In this document: in pieces, positions 23,451 to 32,008 of the stretch
How the letters are laid out: each line of letters opens with the position of its first letter
Position numbering within the stretch: the first letter of the stretch is position 1
Assembly: GCA_016194705.1 (NCBI GenBank)
Contig: JACQAZ010000011.1
Coordinates: 1 to 64,000, forward strand
Direction: 5' to 3'
DNA: 64,000 nt
From: Elusimicrobiota bacterium
GTDB lineage: Bacteria > Elusimicrobiota > Elusimicrobia > UBA1565 > UBA9628
Position numbers and translations under genes: made by a program
The notes under the pieces: model-generated
Databases searched by the model: none
Seen by the model: only the letters and a program-made list of their open reading frames with translations
What the model was told of the DNA's origin: nothing

Positions 23451-24775
23451 TTCTTGCTCCTGCCCTTGGTGCCGGCGGCCCCGAAGGTCGCCATGCCGAA
23501 GAGATAGGCGATGTCCTGGTCCTCGAACATGACGTTGGCCCAGGCCTGCCCGCGCTTGGTCTCCTGGACGTCCTCGACGCGCGCGCCGATCCCGAAGAAG
23601 CGGTTGATGCGCGCCATCACGCCGAAGTCCCACTCCGGGTGGGTGAACTTGCGGCTGTTGATCGTCCGGTTGCGCCCGAAATCGTAGCCCTGCGCGAGCA
23701 AGCTGAAGTGCTTGCCGATGGAGTCCTTGTAGAAGGGGGTCACGGTCACGCGCGCGCCGCCGGCCGAGCGGATCGAGCCTACCGCCACGTCGAGCGGGCC
23801 CCACTCCCAGCCCATCAAGCCGTCGACGCGGTTTGCCTGAGTGTAGTCGTTGCCGTGGCGGGTCGCGTCGGAAACGTTCATGAGATTCGAGCCGCCGAGA
23901 TAGTAGTACCGTTTGTCGCGGGGATAGATCTTTAGGCCCGCGTCCGCGTGCGAGCCTTTGATCGCCCCTTCGTAGCGCCAGTCGTAGTTCCAGAAGACCC
24001 GGAACTGGGTGATGCGGCCGAAGACGTCCTTGGCCGTCGAGGCCGCCTCCTTGACCGAGGCGATGGTCTCCTTCACGTCGGACTTGACCTTCTCGTCGTG
24101 CAGCAGCGCGCCGACGGCCCCCTTGTCGGTGGCCAGGCCGGCCATCATCTGGTTGCTCTTGGTCAGGAGCTGGTCGAGCTTGTCGGTGATGGCGTCGGTG
24201 CGCGCCATCGCCTTCTCCATGTTGGGCTTGGTCGTTTCGATGAGGTCGTTGAGGTTGGCCGTCATCTCGCGCAGGTTGGCGACGGTCTCCTTGAGGTTCC
24301 CCGCCAACGAGCCGCGCGGCCCCTCCTCGTTGAGCGTGTTCATGATCGCCTGCATGCTGTTGAGGGCCTTGGCCAGCGCCTTCTCGATCGAGACGGGGTC
24401 CGAGCCGACCACCGTGTCGTTGTTGTGGAGCTCCCCCGATGAGGGATGGCCCTGGTCGATCTGCAGGTATTTGGACCCGATGATCCCGGTCGAGCCGATC
24501 GTGAAATCGGCGTCCTTATAGATGACGACCCCCTTGCGCACCGCGAGCACGACCCTCGCCAAGCCGTCCCTGAGCTCGATGTCCTTGACCTGGCCGATCT
24601 CCACGCCCGAGAGCTTGACCGGGGCGTTCTTGTTGAGGTTGGCGACGTCGTGGAAGGTGGCGTTGAGGACGTAGCGCTTCTCGAGAGTGTAGTCGCCCAA
24701 GAGGAAGATGGCGATGCCCATGAGCGCCAAGCCCGTCACGACGAAGGCGCCGACCTTGGCCTCGAGGGAGAACAT
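23447..24775 (-). CDS. mlaD: MlaD/MCE-family lipid-binding protein with C-terminal barrel-like extension
   Basis: A 442-aa protein. An N-terminal anchor helix and MCE domain (VKLSGVEIGQVKDIELRDG, GIIGSKYLQIDQG) occupy about 1-120, followed by a coiled-coil-prone helical region (about 130-240). The C-terminal ~190 residues are strand-rich and aromatic (FWNYDWRYEGAIKGSH, DKRYYYLGGSNLMN, WDFGVMARINRFFGIGARVE), resembling an outer-membrane barrel. Usual MlaD is ~180 aa, so this could bridge inner and outer membrane. It is the substrate-binding part of the MlaEF transporter encoded just upstream. Confidence 0.85.
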   Translation of the reverse strand: MFSLEAKVGAFVVTGLALMGIAIFLLGDYTLEKRYVLNATFHDVANLNKNAPVKLSGVEIGQVKDIELRDGLARVVLAVRKGVVIYKDADFTIGSTGIIGSKYLQIDQGHPSSGELHNNDTVVGSDPVSIEKALAKALNSMQAIMNTLNEEGPRGSLAGNLKETVANLREMTANLNDLIETTKPNMEKAMARTDAITDKLDQLLTKSNQMMAGLATDKGAVGALLHDEKVKSDVKETIASVKEAASTAKDVFGRITQFRVFWNYDWRYEGAIKGSHADAGLKIYPRDKRYYYLGGSNLMNVSDATRHGNDYTQANRVDGLMGWEWGPLDVAVGSIRSAGGARVTVTPFYKDSIGKHFSLLAQGYDFGRNRTINSRKFTHPEWDFGVMARINRFFGIGARVEDVQETKRGQAWANVMFEDQDIAYLFGMATFGAAGTKGRSKK

Positions 24776-25575
24776 CAGGCCTTCCCGTTCACCTTGGCGC
24801 CGACCGGATCGGCTTCGAACTCCTTGAGCCTCATCTTGATCGGCCCGTGGCTCAGACCGTCGACGAACTGGCGGATGTAGGGGTTGGTGCTGATCCGGAT
24901 GACCTCGGGGTGCGCCACTCCCAACACCCGGCCCTCGTGCAGCATCGCGATCCGGCTGCCCACCTTATAGGCCGATTTCATGTCGTGCGTGACGACGATC
25001 GAAGTGATCTTCAGCTGCTTTTGAAGCTCCAGGATCAGGTCGTTGATGACGTCCGACATGATCGGGTCGAGGCCCGTCGTGGGCTCATCATACAAAATAT
25101 ACGACGGCTCGGCCGCGATGGCCCGGGCCAGCGCGACTCTCTTCTTCATGCCTCCCGAGAGCTCGGAGGGCTTGAAGTCCTCGACGTCCTTGAGGCCGAC
25201 GAGAGCGAGCTTGTCGCGGGCGACCTGCCGGAACTTGTGGGTCGGGATGTCGGTCAGGTAGCGCAGGCCGAAGGTGACGTTCTCCCAAACCGTCAGCGAG
25301 TCGAAGAGAGCCGCCTCCTGGAAAAGGTAGCCGAAGCGCCGCCGGTACTGAGCGATGTCGGTCTCGTGGGCGAGTTTCGTGATGTCCATGCCGTCGACCA
25401 TGATGCTGCCCTCGTCCGGATGGACGAGCCCGATGACGCACTTCAAGAAAGTGCTCTTGCCGCAGCCCGAGCCGCCGATGATGACCAAGGTCTCGCCGTT
25501 CTCGACGACGATGTCGACCCCGCGCAGGATGGGGCGGCTGCCGTAGCGCTTCTTAACCCCGACCGCGTCTATCAT
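24775..25575 (-). CDS. mlaF: ABC transporter ATPase of the Mla/MCE lipid system
   Basis: A 266-aa ATPase: Walker A GGSGCGKST, Q-loop GYLFQEAALFD, signature LSGGMKKRVALARA, Walker B YILYDEPTTGLD, H-loop VVTHDM. The GLDPIMS and C-terminal QFVDGLSHGPIKM are MlaF-like. It should power phospholipid movement by MlaE. Its stop overlaps the mlaD ATG by one base (TGATG) and its start overlaps the mlaE stop. Confidence 0.92.
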   Translation of the reverse strand: MIDAVGVKKRYGSRPILRGVDIVVENGETLVIIGGSGCGKSTFLKCVIGLVHPDEGSIMVDGMDITKLAHETDIAQYRRRFGYLFQEAALFDSLTVWENVTFGLRYLTDIPTHKFRQVARDKLALVGLKDVEDFKPSELSGGMKKRVALARAIAAEPSYILYDEPTTGLDPIMSDVINDLILELQKQLKITSIVVTHDMKSAYKVGSRIAMLHEGRVLGVAHPEVIRISTNPYIRQFVDGLSHGPIKMRLKEFEADPVGAKVNGKA

Positions 25576-26369
25576 GTTATTCCGAGGGCGACCAGGACCG
25601 CCGTTACGAAATAATCCAGGATGAGCACCGAGACCATGCTCAGCACGACGGCGGCGGTCGTGGCCTTGCCCACGCCCTCGGCGCCGCCGTGGGTCGTGAC
25701 GCCTTTATAGCAGCAGATAAACGAGATGGCCAGGGCGAAGACGTAGTTCTTCAAGTAGCCGTGGAAGAAGTGCTTGAGCTCCATGTTGTCGATGATGTCG
25801 TGCCAGTAGACGTTGGCCGGGATGTGGTGCTTGATGGACGCCACGACGTAGCCGCCGCCGATCCCGGTGAAGTCCGAGACCACGGCTAAAAAGGGCAGCA
25901 CGAAGAGGAAGGCCAGCACGCGCGGGATCACGAGGTAGCGGTTGGGATCAGTGCCCAAAGTGTAGAGTGCGTCTACCTGCTCTGTGACCTTCATCGTCCC
26001 GAGCTCGGCGGCGATCGCAGCACCCGCCCGGCCTGAGACGACCAAGGAGGTCATGACCGGCCCCAGCTCCATGACCATCGCGAAGCTGACCACGGTCCCG
26101 ACGAAGAGGGGCTCGTTGAAGAAGTGTTTCGACGAGGCTCCCGACTGCAGCGCGAGCACCATCCCGGTGAAGAAGGAGGTCATCGCAGAGACGGGCAGGG
26201 ACTCGACGCCGATGCGCATCATCTGGATGGTCACCTGGTCCCACTCGACGGGAGCCCGGCTCAGCCACATCGCCGTCGAGCGGATCATGAAGGCGAATTC
26301 CCCCGCCGACTGGAAGATCTCGAGAAGCCAGGAGCCCAGCCAGCCCAAGGCCTTCACGACGAGATTCAT
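25572..26369 (-). CDS. mlaE: MlaE-family ABC permease
   Basis: A 265-aa inner-membrane permease of the MlaE/YrbE family. About five membrane segments; family motifs are FFTGMVLALQSG, ELGPVMTSLVVSGRAGAAIA, ELGTMKVTEQVDAL and GATTHGGAEGVG-like near the end (VTTHGGAEGVGKATTAAVV). Partner of the MlaF ATPase and MlaD in phospholipid transport. Overlaps the alr stop by 4 bp. Confidence 0.92.
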   Translation of the reverse strand: MNLVVKALGWLGSWLLEIFQSAGEFAFMIRSTAMWLSRAPVEWDQVTIQMMRIGVESLPVSAMTSFFTGMVLALQSGASSKHFFNEPLFVGTVVSFAMVMELGPVMTSLVVSGRAGAAIAAELGTMKVTEQVDALYTLGTDPNRYLVIPRVLAFLFVLPFLAVVSDFTGIGGGYVVASIKHHIPANVYWHDIIDNMELKHFFHGYLKNYVFALAISFICCYKGVTTHGGAEGVGKATTAAVVLSMVSVLILDYFVTAVLVALGIT

Positions 26370-27469
26370 TGAAGGTAGACGCGGGGCACGCGGGTCGAGA
26401 TCATCGAGGTCACCTCGTAGGGGATCGTGCCCAACCGCTCGGCGATCTCGGAGGCCGTGATTCGCTCGCTGCCCTGGCGGCCGATGAGCACCGCGTCGTC
26501 GCCCACGCTCGCCTTGGGCACCGCGGTGGCATCGAGCATGGTCATGTCCATCGTGACGGTCCCTACGATGGGGCAGCGGCGCCCTCGCAGAAGCGCCCAG
26601 CCTTGATTCGAGAGCCCGCGGGAGAAGCCGTCGGCGTAGCCGATCGGCAGCGTCGCGATCCTCGAGGGACGCTTCGTGCGGTAGGTCGCACCGTAGCTGA
26701 TCGAAGACCCCTTGGGCACGTTCTTGAGGAACACGACCTTGGTCTTGAGGCTCATGACGGGCTCGAAACCCGGGTAGTTGCCGTAGATCGCTATACCGGG
26801 GCGGACCATATCGAAGCGGCTCTGCGCGTGCCTGAGCGCTCCGGCCGAATTGGCCGCGTGGCGCAGAGACGCGGAGCCGACGGCCCTGACGGCCTCCCGG
26901 AAAAGCCCCAGTTGACGCCGCGTGAACGCCGGGTCGGTCTCCGCGCAGGATAGGTGGGTGTAGACGCCCTGCAGGCGCACGAGCTTGCGCGTGGCCAGGA
27001 ATTTCACGACTTCAGCGGCGGCCAGGGGCCGCACGCCGATGCGCCCCATCCCCGTCTCGATCTTGAGATGGCAGTCGACCTCGCGCCCCAGCCGCTCGGC
27101 CACGGTGGCCAGCCTCCGGGCCGACTCGAGGCTGGCGACCGTCGGCGTCAGCCCGAACTCGGCCGCGGCCAGGAAGCTCTCGAAAGGATAGAGCGAGCCC
27201 AGCACCAGGATCGGCAGGCGCACGCCCGCCTCGCGCAGGGCGACGCCTTCCTCGACGGAAGAGACGCCGAACCAGTCGGCCAGGCGGGCGTCCTGAGCGG
27301 CCTTGGCGCAGGCGGAGGCTCCGTGGCCGTAGGCGTTGGCCTTGACGACGAAGAGGAGCTTGACGCCGCGCGGCATGCGCCGCCGGAACTTCCTGAGATT
27401 GTCGCGCAGAAGAGAGAGGTCCACCTCGGCCCAGGTGGGCCTGAAGAATCGCCGGCGGACGTCGGTCAT
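26366..27469 (-). CDS. alr: Alanine racemase
   Basis: A 367-aa PLP enzyme making D-alanine for peptidoglycan. The PLP lysine is Lys43 in VVKANAYGHG. The second catalytic Tyr lies in SISYGATYRT, and the conserved GYADGFSRGLSN and GTVTMDMTMLD are present. The stop and start overlap mlaE and dnaB, respectively, by 4 bp, so it is part of the long rpsF operon. Confidence 0.93.
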   Translation of the reverse strand: MTDVRRRFFRPTWAEVDLSLLRDNLRKFRRRMPRGVKLLFVVKANAYGHGASACAKAAQDARLADWFGVSSVEEGVALREAGVRLPILVLGSLYPFESFLAAAEFGLTPTVASLESARRLATVAERLGREVDCHLKIETGMGRIGVRPLAAAEVVKFLATRKLVRLQGVYTHLSCAETDPAFTRRQLGLFREAVRAVGSASLRHAANSAGALRHAQSRFDMVRPGIAIYGNYPGFEPVMSLKTKVVFLKNVPKGSSISYGATYRTKRPSRIATLPIGYADGFSRGLSNQGWALLRGRRCPIVGTVTMDMTMLDATAVPKASVGDDAVLIGRQGSERITASEIAERLGTIPYEVTSMISTRVPRVYLQ

Positions 27470-28884
27470 GGAAAAGTGGTCTGTGTCTCTTCGACCTCCG
27501 CGGGAGGAGGACCGGCTTCGGTCTCTCCCGTCGGGTCAGCGTCAACGAAGCGCGTGAATTGGTGGTAGAACTTGGCTTCGACGACTCCCGTGGGGCCCTG
27601 GCGCTGCTTGGCGATGATGATCTCGGCCTTGTTCTCGAGGGTCGGGTCGTTGCGCTTGTAGTAGCCCTCGCGGAAGATGAAGGCCACGAGGTCCGCGTCC
27701 TGTTCGAGCGCCCCGGAGTCGCGCAAGTCCGAGAGCTGGGGTCTGCCGTCGGGGCGTCCCTTTTCCTCCGGACGGCGGGACAACTGGGAGAGAGCGATCA
27801 CGGGAACGTTCAAATCCCTGGCGAGATGCTTGAGGCCGCGCGATATGTCCGAGACCTCCTGCTGGCGCGACTCTGACCTGAAGGAGGAGCCGCGCATGAG
27901 CTGCAGGTAGTCGATAACGACCAAGCCCAGGCTCTTGCCCTTGCGCCGCAGTTCGGCCGTCAGCTGGCGGGCCAGCGAGCGCACCGTGAGCACCGACAGT
28001 CCGGGGCGGTCGACGATGTAGAGAGGTGCCTCGGAGAAGCGAGCGGCGGCGTTGGTCAGGTCGGTCCACTTGTCGCGCGGAAAAAAGCCCGTGCGGACCT
28101 GCTGGAGGTTGACCCGGGCGTCGGCGGCGATGAACCGCTCCATGATGGCGTGCTTGCTCATCTCCATGGAGAAGACCAGCACCGGAAGCGGATTGTCCGA
28201 GAGCACGACGTGGGATGCGATGTTCAGAGCCAGGGCGGTTTTCCCTTGACTCGGGCGCGCCGCGATCAGTATGAGGTCGGATTTCTGGAAGCCCGTCGTG
28301 AGGCGGTCGAAGTCCTTCAAGCCCGAAGGGACTCCGGTGACGGCCTGCTTGCGGCTGTGGGCGAGCTCGATCTGTTCGATGACCTCGTGCGCGAGGTCCT
28401 TGGCCTCGACGACGCCATGCATCGTCTGACGCTCGGCGACCCTGAGAATGCTGGCCTGCGCCTCATCGAGGATCTCGGTGGGTTCTTTGGCTTCGTTGAA
28501 GCAGGCCGACACGACGGCGGTCGCGGTCGTGATCAGCTCGCGCAGGACGGATTTCTCCTTGACGAGCCGGGCGTAGTAGTCGATGTGGGCGGCGGTCGCG
28601 ACCTTATGGACGAGGTCGGTCAGCGCGGCCATCCCTCCCACCTCGTCGAGGAGCTTGCGGCGCTTGAGCTCCTCGGCGGCGGTCACGACGTCGACGCCGT
28701 CGCCGCGCTCGGAGATCGACTTCAGGGCGGCGAAAATCTTGCGGTTGGCGTCGAGGTAGAAATCCTTCTCCGCGAGGGAGTCGATCGCCTTCTCGGCCGC
28801 GTCGCGCTCGATGAGCATCGAGCCCAGCACGGCGCTCTCGGCCTCCAGGGCCTGTGGAGGAAGCTGCGCGGGATTGTTGGCCAT
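27466..28884 (-). CDS. dnaB: Replicative DNA helicase DnaB
   Basis: A 472-aa hexameric helicase. The N-terminal primase-interacting domain (PPQALEAESAVLGSMLIE) is followed by a RecA core with Walker A RPSQGKTALAL, Walker B VVIDYLQLMRG and the C-terminal KQRQGPTGVVEAKF. No intein is present. It follows rplI, the common rpsF-ssb-rpsR-rplI-dnaB order. Confidence 0.95.
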   Translation of the reverse strand: MANNPAQLPPQALEAESAVLGSMLIERDAAEKAIDSLAEKDFYLDANRKIFAALKSISERGDGVDVVTAAEELKRRKLLDEVGGMAALTDLVHKVATAAHIDYYARLVKEKSVLRELITTATAVVSACFNEAKEPTEILDEAQASILRVAERQTMHGVVEAKDLAHEVIEQIELAHSRKQAVTGVPSGLKDFDRLTTGFQKSDLILIAARPSQGKTALALNIASHVVLSDNPLPVLVFSMEMSKHAIMERFIAADARVNLQQVRTGFFPRDKWTDLTNAAARFSEAPLYIVDRPGLSVLTVRSLARQLTAELRRKGKSLGLVVIDYLQLMRGSSFRSESRQQEVSDISRGLKHLARDLNVPVIALSQLSRRPEEKGRPDGRPQLSDLRDSGALEQDADLVAFIFREGYYKRNDPTLENKAEIIIAKQRQGPTGVVEAKFYHQFTRFVDADPTGETEAGPPPAEVEETQTTFP

Positions 28885-28903
28885 TTGGCCCGCGGCCCCG
28901 GGA

Positions 28904-29350
28904 CTACTCCCGGGCCGTGACGGTGACCTTGATCTTGGCGGAGACGTCGGGCATCAGGCGAAGCTCGACCTCGTGATCGCCGACCTGCTTGATGGACGCG
29001 TCCAAGGCGACGGCGGACTTGTCCACCGTGTAGCCGCAGCTCTTGAGGCTCTTGACGATGTCGCTCTTGCCGACCGAGCCGAAAAGCTTGCCTTCCGCGC
29101 CGGCGGGCCGGCTGAACGAGAGGCTCACCCCAGCCAGCTTGGAGGCGAGCTCCTTGCTCTGGGAGACCCGTCCCTCGACGAGCTTGGCGCGCTTCTCCCT
29201 GGCCTTCTCCCAGCTCTTGATGCTGGCCGGCGTGGCCGGAAGGGCCAGCCTGTTGGGAAGCAGATAGTTGCGGCCGAATCCGTTTTTGACGTCCTTGACC
29301 TCGCCGGCACGGCCCAGCTTGTCGACGTCGGAGCGCAGAATCACCTTCAT
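28904..29350 (-). CDS. rplI: 50S ribosomal protein L9
   Basis: A 148-aa protein with the typical start MKVILRSDVDKLGRAGEVKD and the NYLLPNRLA motif, a long central helix, and the C-terminal rRNA-binding domain (LFGSVGKSDIVKSL, IKQVGDHEVELRL). Binds 23S rRNA near the L1 stalk. Lies between rpsR and dnaB. Confidence 0.95.
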   Translation of the reverse strand: MKVILRSDVDKLGRAGEVKDVKNGFGRNYLLPNRLALPATPASIKSWEKAREKRAKLVEGRVSQSKELASKLAGVSLSFSRPAGAEGKLFGSVGKSDIVKSLKSCGYTVDKSAVALDASIKQVGDHEVELRLMPDVSAKIKVTVTARE

Positions 29351-29363
29351 GGAATCCTCTCGG

Positions 29364-29711
29364 TTATTTCACGACGTAAGGCAGCAGCGCGAGGTTGCGG
29401 GCGCGCTTGATCGCGCGCGACAACTGCCGCTGGTGCCGGGCGCAATTGCCGGTCACCCGGCTCGAGAGGATCTTTCCCCCCTCAGCAACAAAGGTGCGCA
29501 GCACCTGAATCTGCTTGTAATCGATGTCGCGGACCTTCTCGGCGCAGAACCGGCAGACCTTGCGGCGTACCGGGAAGGGCGCGCGCCGGCGGCCCAACTC
29601 GGGCCTTCTGCCGGGAGCGCCGGAAGGGGCCGAGGGCTTGGGAGCTTCGACTGTCGCGGCCGGAGCGGCGGCGGGAGTCTCGGGCGAATGGGGGGCTTCA
29701 GGGGAAGACAT
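29364..29711 (-). CDS. rpsR: 30S ribosomal protein S18 with N-terminal extension
   Basis: A 115-aa protein. The S18 core starts near residue 47 ([19 protein letters not shown]) and ends [11 protein letters not shown]. The first ~45 residues are an Ala/Pro/Ser-rich, disordered extension beyond the usual ~75-aa length. The ATG sits directly at the end of ssb, as in the standard S6 operon. The core Cys pair is reminiscent of C-type S18. Confidence 0.94.
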   Translation of the reverse strand: MSSPEAPHSPETPAAAPAATVEAPKPSAPSGAPGRRPELGRRRAPFPVRRKVCRFCAEKVRDIDYKQIQVLRTFVAEGGKILSSRVTGNCARHQRQLSRAIKRARNLALLPYVVK

Positions 29712-30143
29712 TTAAAACGGAACCTCCTCGATTGATTCTGCTTCGGCCTCGGGCTTCGTTCCAGCTCCGGAAGACGAAGCCGCTCCTTCGGCGGCGGCGC
29801 TGAGGTACTGGATGCGGTTGGCCATGACCTCGAAGACGGAGCGCTTCTGGCCGCTCTTCTTGTCCTCGTACTCGCGGCAGGTCAGGCGCCCCTCGACGAT
29901 CAGAGGGACGCCCTTCTTGGCCTTGTCCTTGGAGCGGTCTGCGAGTTCGCGCCAGGCGATGACGTCGACGTAGAAGACGTCGTCCTTCCACTCGCCGCTC
30001 TTGGCGTCCTTGACGCGGCGGTTGACCGCGATACGGATGGTGCACTTGCCCACGCCGCTCGGGGTAAAGAACATCTCCGCGTCGCGCGTGACGCGGCCGG
30101 CCAGCAGGACGAAATTGATCTCGGGGAGTCGGACGCCGGCCAT
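29712..30143 (-). CDS. ssb: Single-stranded DNA-binding protein
   Basis: A 143-aa SSB. The OB-fold (PEINFVLLAGRVTRDAEMFF, WKDDVFYVDVIAWRELA, VEGRLTCREYE) is followed by a short acidic linker and the C-terminal protein-interaction tip IEEVPF, equivalent to DDDIPF. Between rpsF and rpsR as in many bacteria. Confidence 0.94.
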   Translation of the reverse strand: MAGVRLPEINFVLLAGRVTRDAEMFFTPSGVGKCTIRIAVNRRVKDAKSGEWKDDVFYVDVIAWRELADRSKDKAKKGVPLIVEGRLTCREYEDKKSGQKRSVFEVMANRIQYLSAAAEGAASSSGAGTKPEAEAESIEEVPF

Positions 30144-30146
30144 GGC

Positions 30147-30527
30147 CTACTCCTGCGGCCCAGTCCCCGCCGATGCGGCGGCGGCGGGGGCGGGCGCGGC
30201 CGGGACCTTCTTGGCCTTCGCCTTCTTCTCGCGCATCTTTCGGTCCTGCGCGACGACGGTCATGTTGCGGATGACGTTGTCTGAGATGCTGAAGTTGTGG
30301 CCCAGCTTCTTGAGGAGGCCGCCGGCGGCCTTGTACTTGAAGTAGACGTAGACGCCTTCGCGGGCCTTTCCGATCATGTGCGTGAGCTTGCGGCGGCCCC
30401 ACACTTCCTGGCTGACGACCTCGCCGCCGTCGCCGGTGATGGTCTGTTTGGTCTTGTCCGCGAACTCGGTCACTTCCGGGTCGGAGAGGACGGGCTTCAG
30501 AATGAGGACGGTCTCGTAAATTTGCAT
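30147..30527 (-). CDS. rpsF: 30S ribosomal protein S6
   Basis: A 126-aa protein starting MQIYETVLILKPVLSDPEV, with EVWGRRKLTHMIGKAREGVY and NVIRNMTVV, the S6 core to about residue 95. It ends in a Lys then Ala/Pro-rich tail. First gene of the rpsF-ispDF run. The ATG at 30527 is the only start giving the S6 N-terminus. A good sigma-70 promoter lies 9 nt upstream. Confidence 0.94.
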   Translation of the reverse strand: MQIYETVLILKPVLSDPEVTEFADKTKQTITGDGGEVVSQEVWGRRKLTHMIGKAREGVYVYFKYKAAGGLLKKLGHNFSISDNVIRNMTVVAQDRKMREKKAKAKKVPAAPAPAAAASAGTGPQE

Positions 30528-30535
30528 AGAGGGAT

Positions 30536-30564
30536 ATATTAACAAATAGGGCCCTTCGGGGCAA
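30536..30564 (-). promoter_or_regulatory. rpsF operon promoter
   Basis: On the minus strand TTGCCC (30564-30559), 17-bp spacer, TAATAT (30541-30536), 8 nt, then the rpsF ATG. There is almost no leader and no clear S6/S18 autoregulatory RNA. Confidence 0.6.
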
Positions 30565-30630
30565 GAACAAAATATCGGCCCCGGTATTGACGCGATCGGC
30601 GGGCCCCTGTTATCCTTCCTATGATATACC

Positions 30631-31527
30631 ATGAAAGCGACCCTGCTCCCGGCCCTAGGACTCTCCCTGCTCCTGTCGACCGTCTCCCGCTCAAGCGCCG
30701 AGTCTTTCGCCTCCTGGTCGGCGAAGGCCGAAAAGGCCGAGAAGAAGCACGACACCCTCTCGGCGTTGGAGGCCTACACCAACGCGCTTCGCCTGTGGAA
30801 GAAGGGCGACGGGAAAAAGCCCAAGGCCAAGCTTTTGGCCGCCCGCGCCGCGCTCTACGCGTCCTCCGGCTCGCCCGAGCCGGCCCTGAAGGATTTTTCG
30901 GACGCCGTGAGGCTCGACGATAAGTCGGCGCCGATCTTCTACAATCGGGGCCGCTTGGAACTCGACATGGGAAGAACATCCGACGCGGTCACCGACTTCT
31001 ACAAGGCGGCCAAGCTCAACCTCGGCTACAAGGAAGCCTATTTCTACCGCGGCCTGGCCTACGAGCGCCAGGGCGACGTCAAATTCGCCCGCGAGGACTA
31101 CAAGACGGCGTGCCGGCTCGGACTCAAGCAGGCCTGCAGCGCCGGCGCGCGCGCCAAGGCGCAGGAGGCGCAGGCCGCGCGCCCCGCTCCCGACGCTTTC
31201 GAGGCGGCCTCGCCGCCCGAGCCGGTCAAGCGGTCATCCGCCGAGGTCAAAAAGCCCCGGAGGAAGCGCGCCTACAAACTCGACTGGCAGGCCTGCCTCG
31301 ACGCCCTGGCGGCCTGCACCGACGGCGGCGGGGCCTTCGGCGACTGCGTGAAGCAGGCGCCCGTCTGCGAAGCCTCGACGGCCAAAGGCTGCTGTCCCCA
31401 TGACTGCGTGAAGAAGTTCAACGAACTCGTCGACCAGGGCACGCGCGCGGCCGAGGAAGGAGGCCAGAGCGAGGCCTCGGCTTTCCGCGAGGTCTTCGGC
31501 GAGACGCCTTCCTGCGCGAAGCCCTGA
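30631..31527 (+). CDS. Secreted TPR protein with C-terminal Cys-rich domain
   Basis: A 298-aa protein with a signal peptide (MKATLLPALGLSLLLSTVSRSSA). About four TPR units span 30-170 (SALEAYTNALRLWKK, PALKDFSDAVRLDDK, DAVTDFYKAAKLNLG, FAREDYKTACRLGL). A basic low-complexity linker follows. The C-terminal ~80 residues contain eight Cys (QACLDALAACTDGGGAFGDC, APVCEAST, GCCPHDCVKKF). Probably a periplasmic interaction scaffold; partner unknown. Confidence 0.7.
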   Translation: MKATLLPALGLSLLLSTVSRSSAESFASWSAKAEKAEKKHDTLSALEAYTNALRLWKKGDGKKPKAKLLAARAALYASSGSPEPALKDFSDAVRLDDKSAPIFYNRGRLELDMGRTSDAVTDFYKAAKLNLGYKEAYFYRGLAYERQGDVKFAREDYKTACRLGLKQACSAGARAKAQEAQAARPAPDAFEAASPPEPVKRSSAEVKKPRRKRAYKLDWQACLDALAACTDGGGAFGDCVKQAPVCEASTAKGCCPHDCVKKFNELVDQGTRAAEEGGQSEASAFREVFGETPSCAKP

Positions 31528-31549
31528 CCCGGTCCGAAAAATCCAAATC

Positions 31550-31578
31550 TTGACAAAACATGACACATGACATACACT
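31550..31578 (+). promoter_or_regulatory. Promoter with tandem ACATGAC repeats before the small HTH gene
   Basis: TTGACA (31550-31555), 17-bp spacer, TACACT (31573-31578). ACATGAC occurs twice in tandem in the spacer (31558-31571), a candidate operator for the downstream DNA-binding protein. Confidence 0.6.
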
Positions 31579-31634
31579 ACCAAGGATAGAAGATAGAAAT
31601 AACAACCAAATACCTTTCCGGAAGCCCTTTTTCC

Positions 31635-31895
31635 ATGAAACGAAGACGCAAGGCCGCGCGCAAGCCGTTCACCGGAGATGTCCCTGAGGTCATGGACATC
31701 AAGACCCTGGCGCAGTACCTAGGGATGGGCCGCTCGAAGATTTACGGCCTGATCCGCCAGAAGAAAGTCCCCGCCTCCCGCATCGGCCGCCAGTACCGCT
31801 TCTCGAAAGTCCTGGTCGACGCCTGGCTCAAGGAGCGCCTCATCATGAAGCCCGAGGAGCCCCAGATTTCCTTGTTCCAGAAGCCGCAGAAATAG
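31635..31895 (+). CDS. Excisionase/MerR-type helix-turn-helix DNA-binding protein
   Basis: An 86-aa protein. The central domain MDIKTLAQYLGMGRSKIYGL, then IRQKKVPASRIGRQYRFSK and VDAWL, is the 'helix-turn-helix, excisionase family' (HTH_17) fold. A basic N-terminus (KRRRKAARK) precedes it, and the tail ends EPQISLFQKPQK. No integrase or phage gene is close, so it is likely a stand-alone regulator rather than a true excisionase. Confidence 0.8.
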   Translation: MKRRRKAARKPFTGDVPEVMDIKTLAQYLGMGRSKIYGLIRQKKVPASRIGRQYRFSKVLVDAWLKERLIMKPEEPQISLFQKPQK

Positions 31896-31922
31896 CCCCT
31901 CCCGACGGTCGACGGAAAACCC

Positions 31923-31952
31923 TTGCTTTCCCGACGGAGACTTTTATATATT
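31923..31952 (+). promoter_or_regulatory. Promoter of the duplicated-repeat small protein
   Basis: TTGCTT (31923-31928) and TATATA/TATATT (31945-31952) with a 16-18 bp spacer. A GGAGGA ribosome site lies before the ATG at 32009. Confidence 0.5.
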
Positions 31953-32008
31953 TTCCGCAGAAGGGAAGTGCGTTTGCTCCCTCGACTCTCACGGAGGATC
32001 ACATCACC

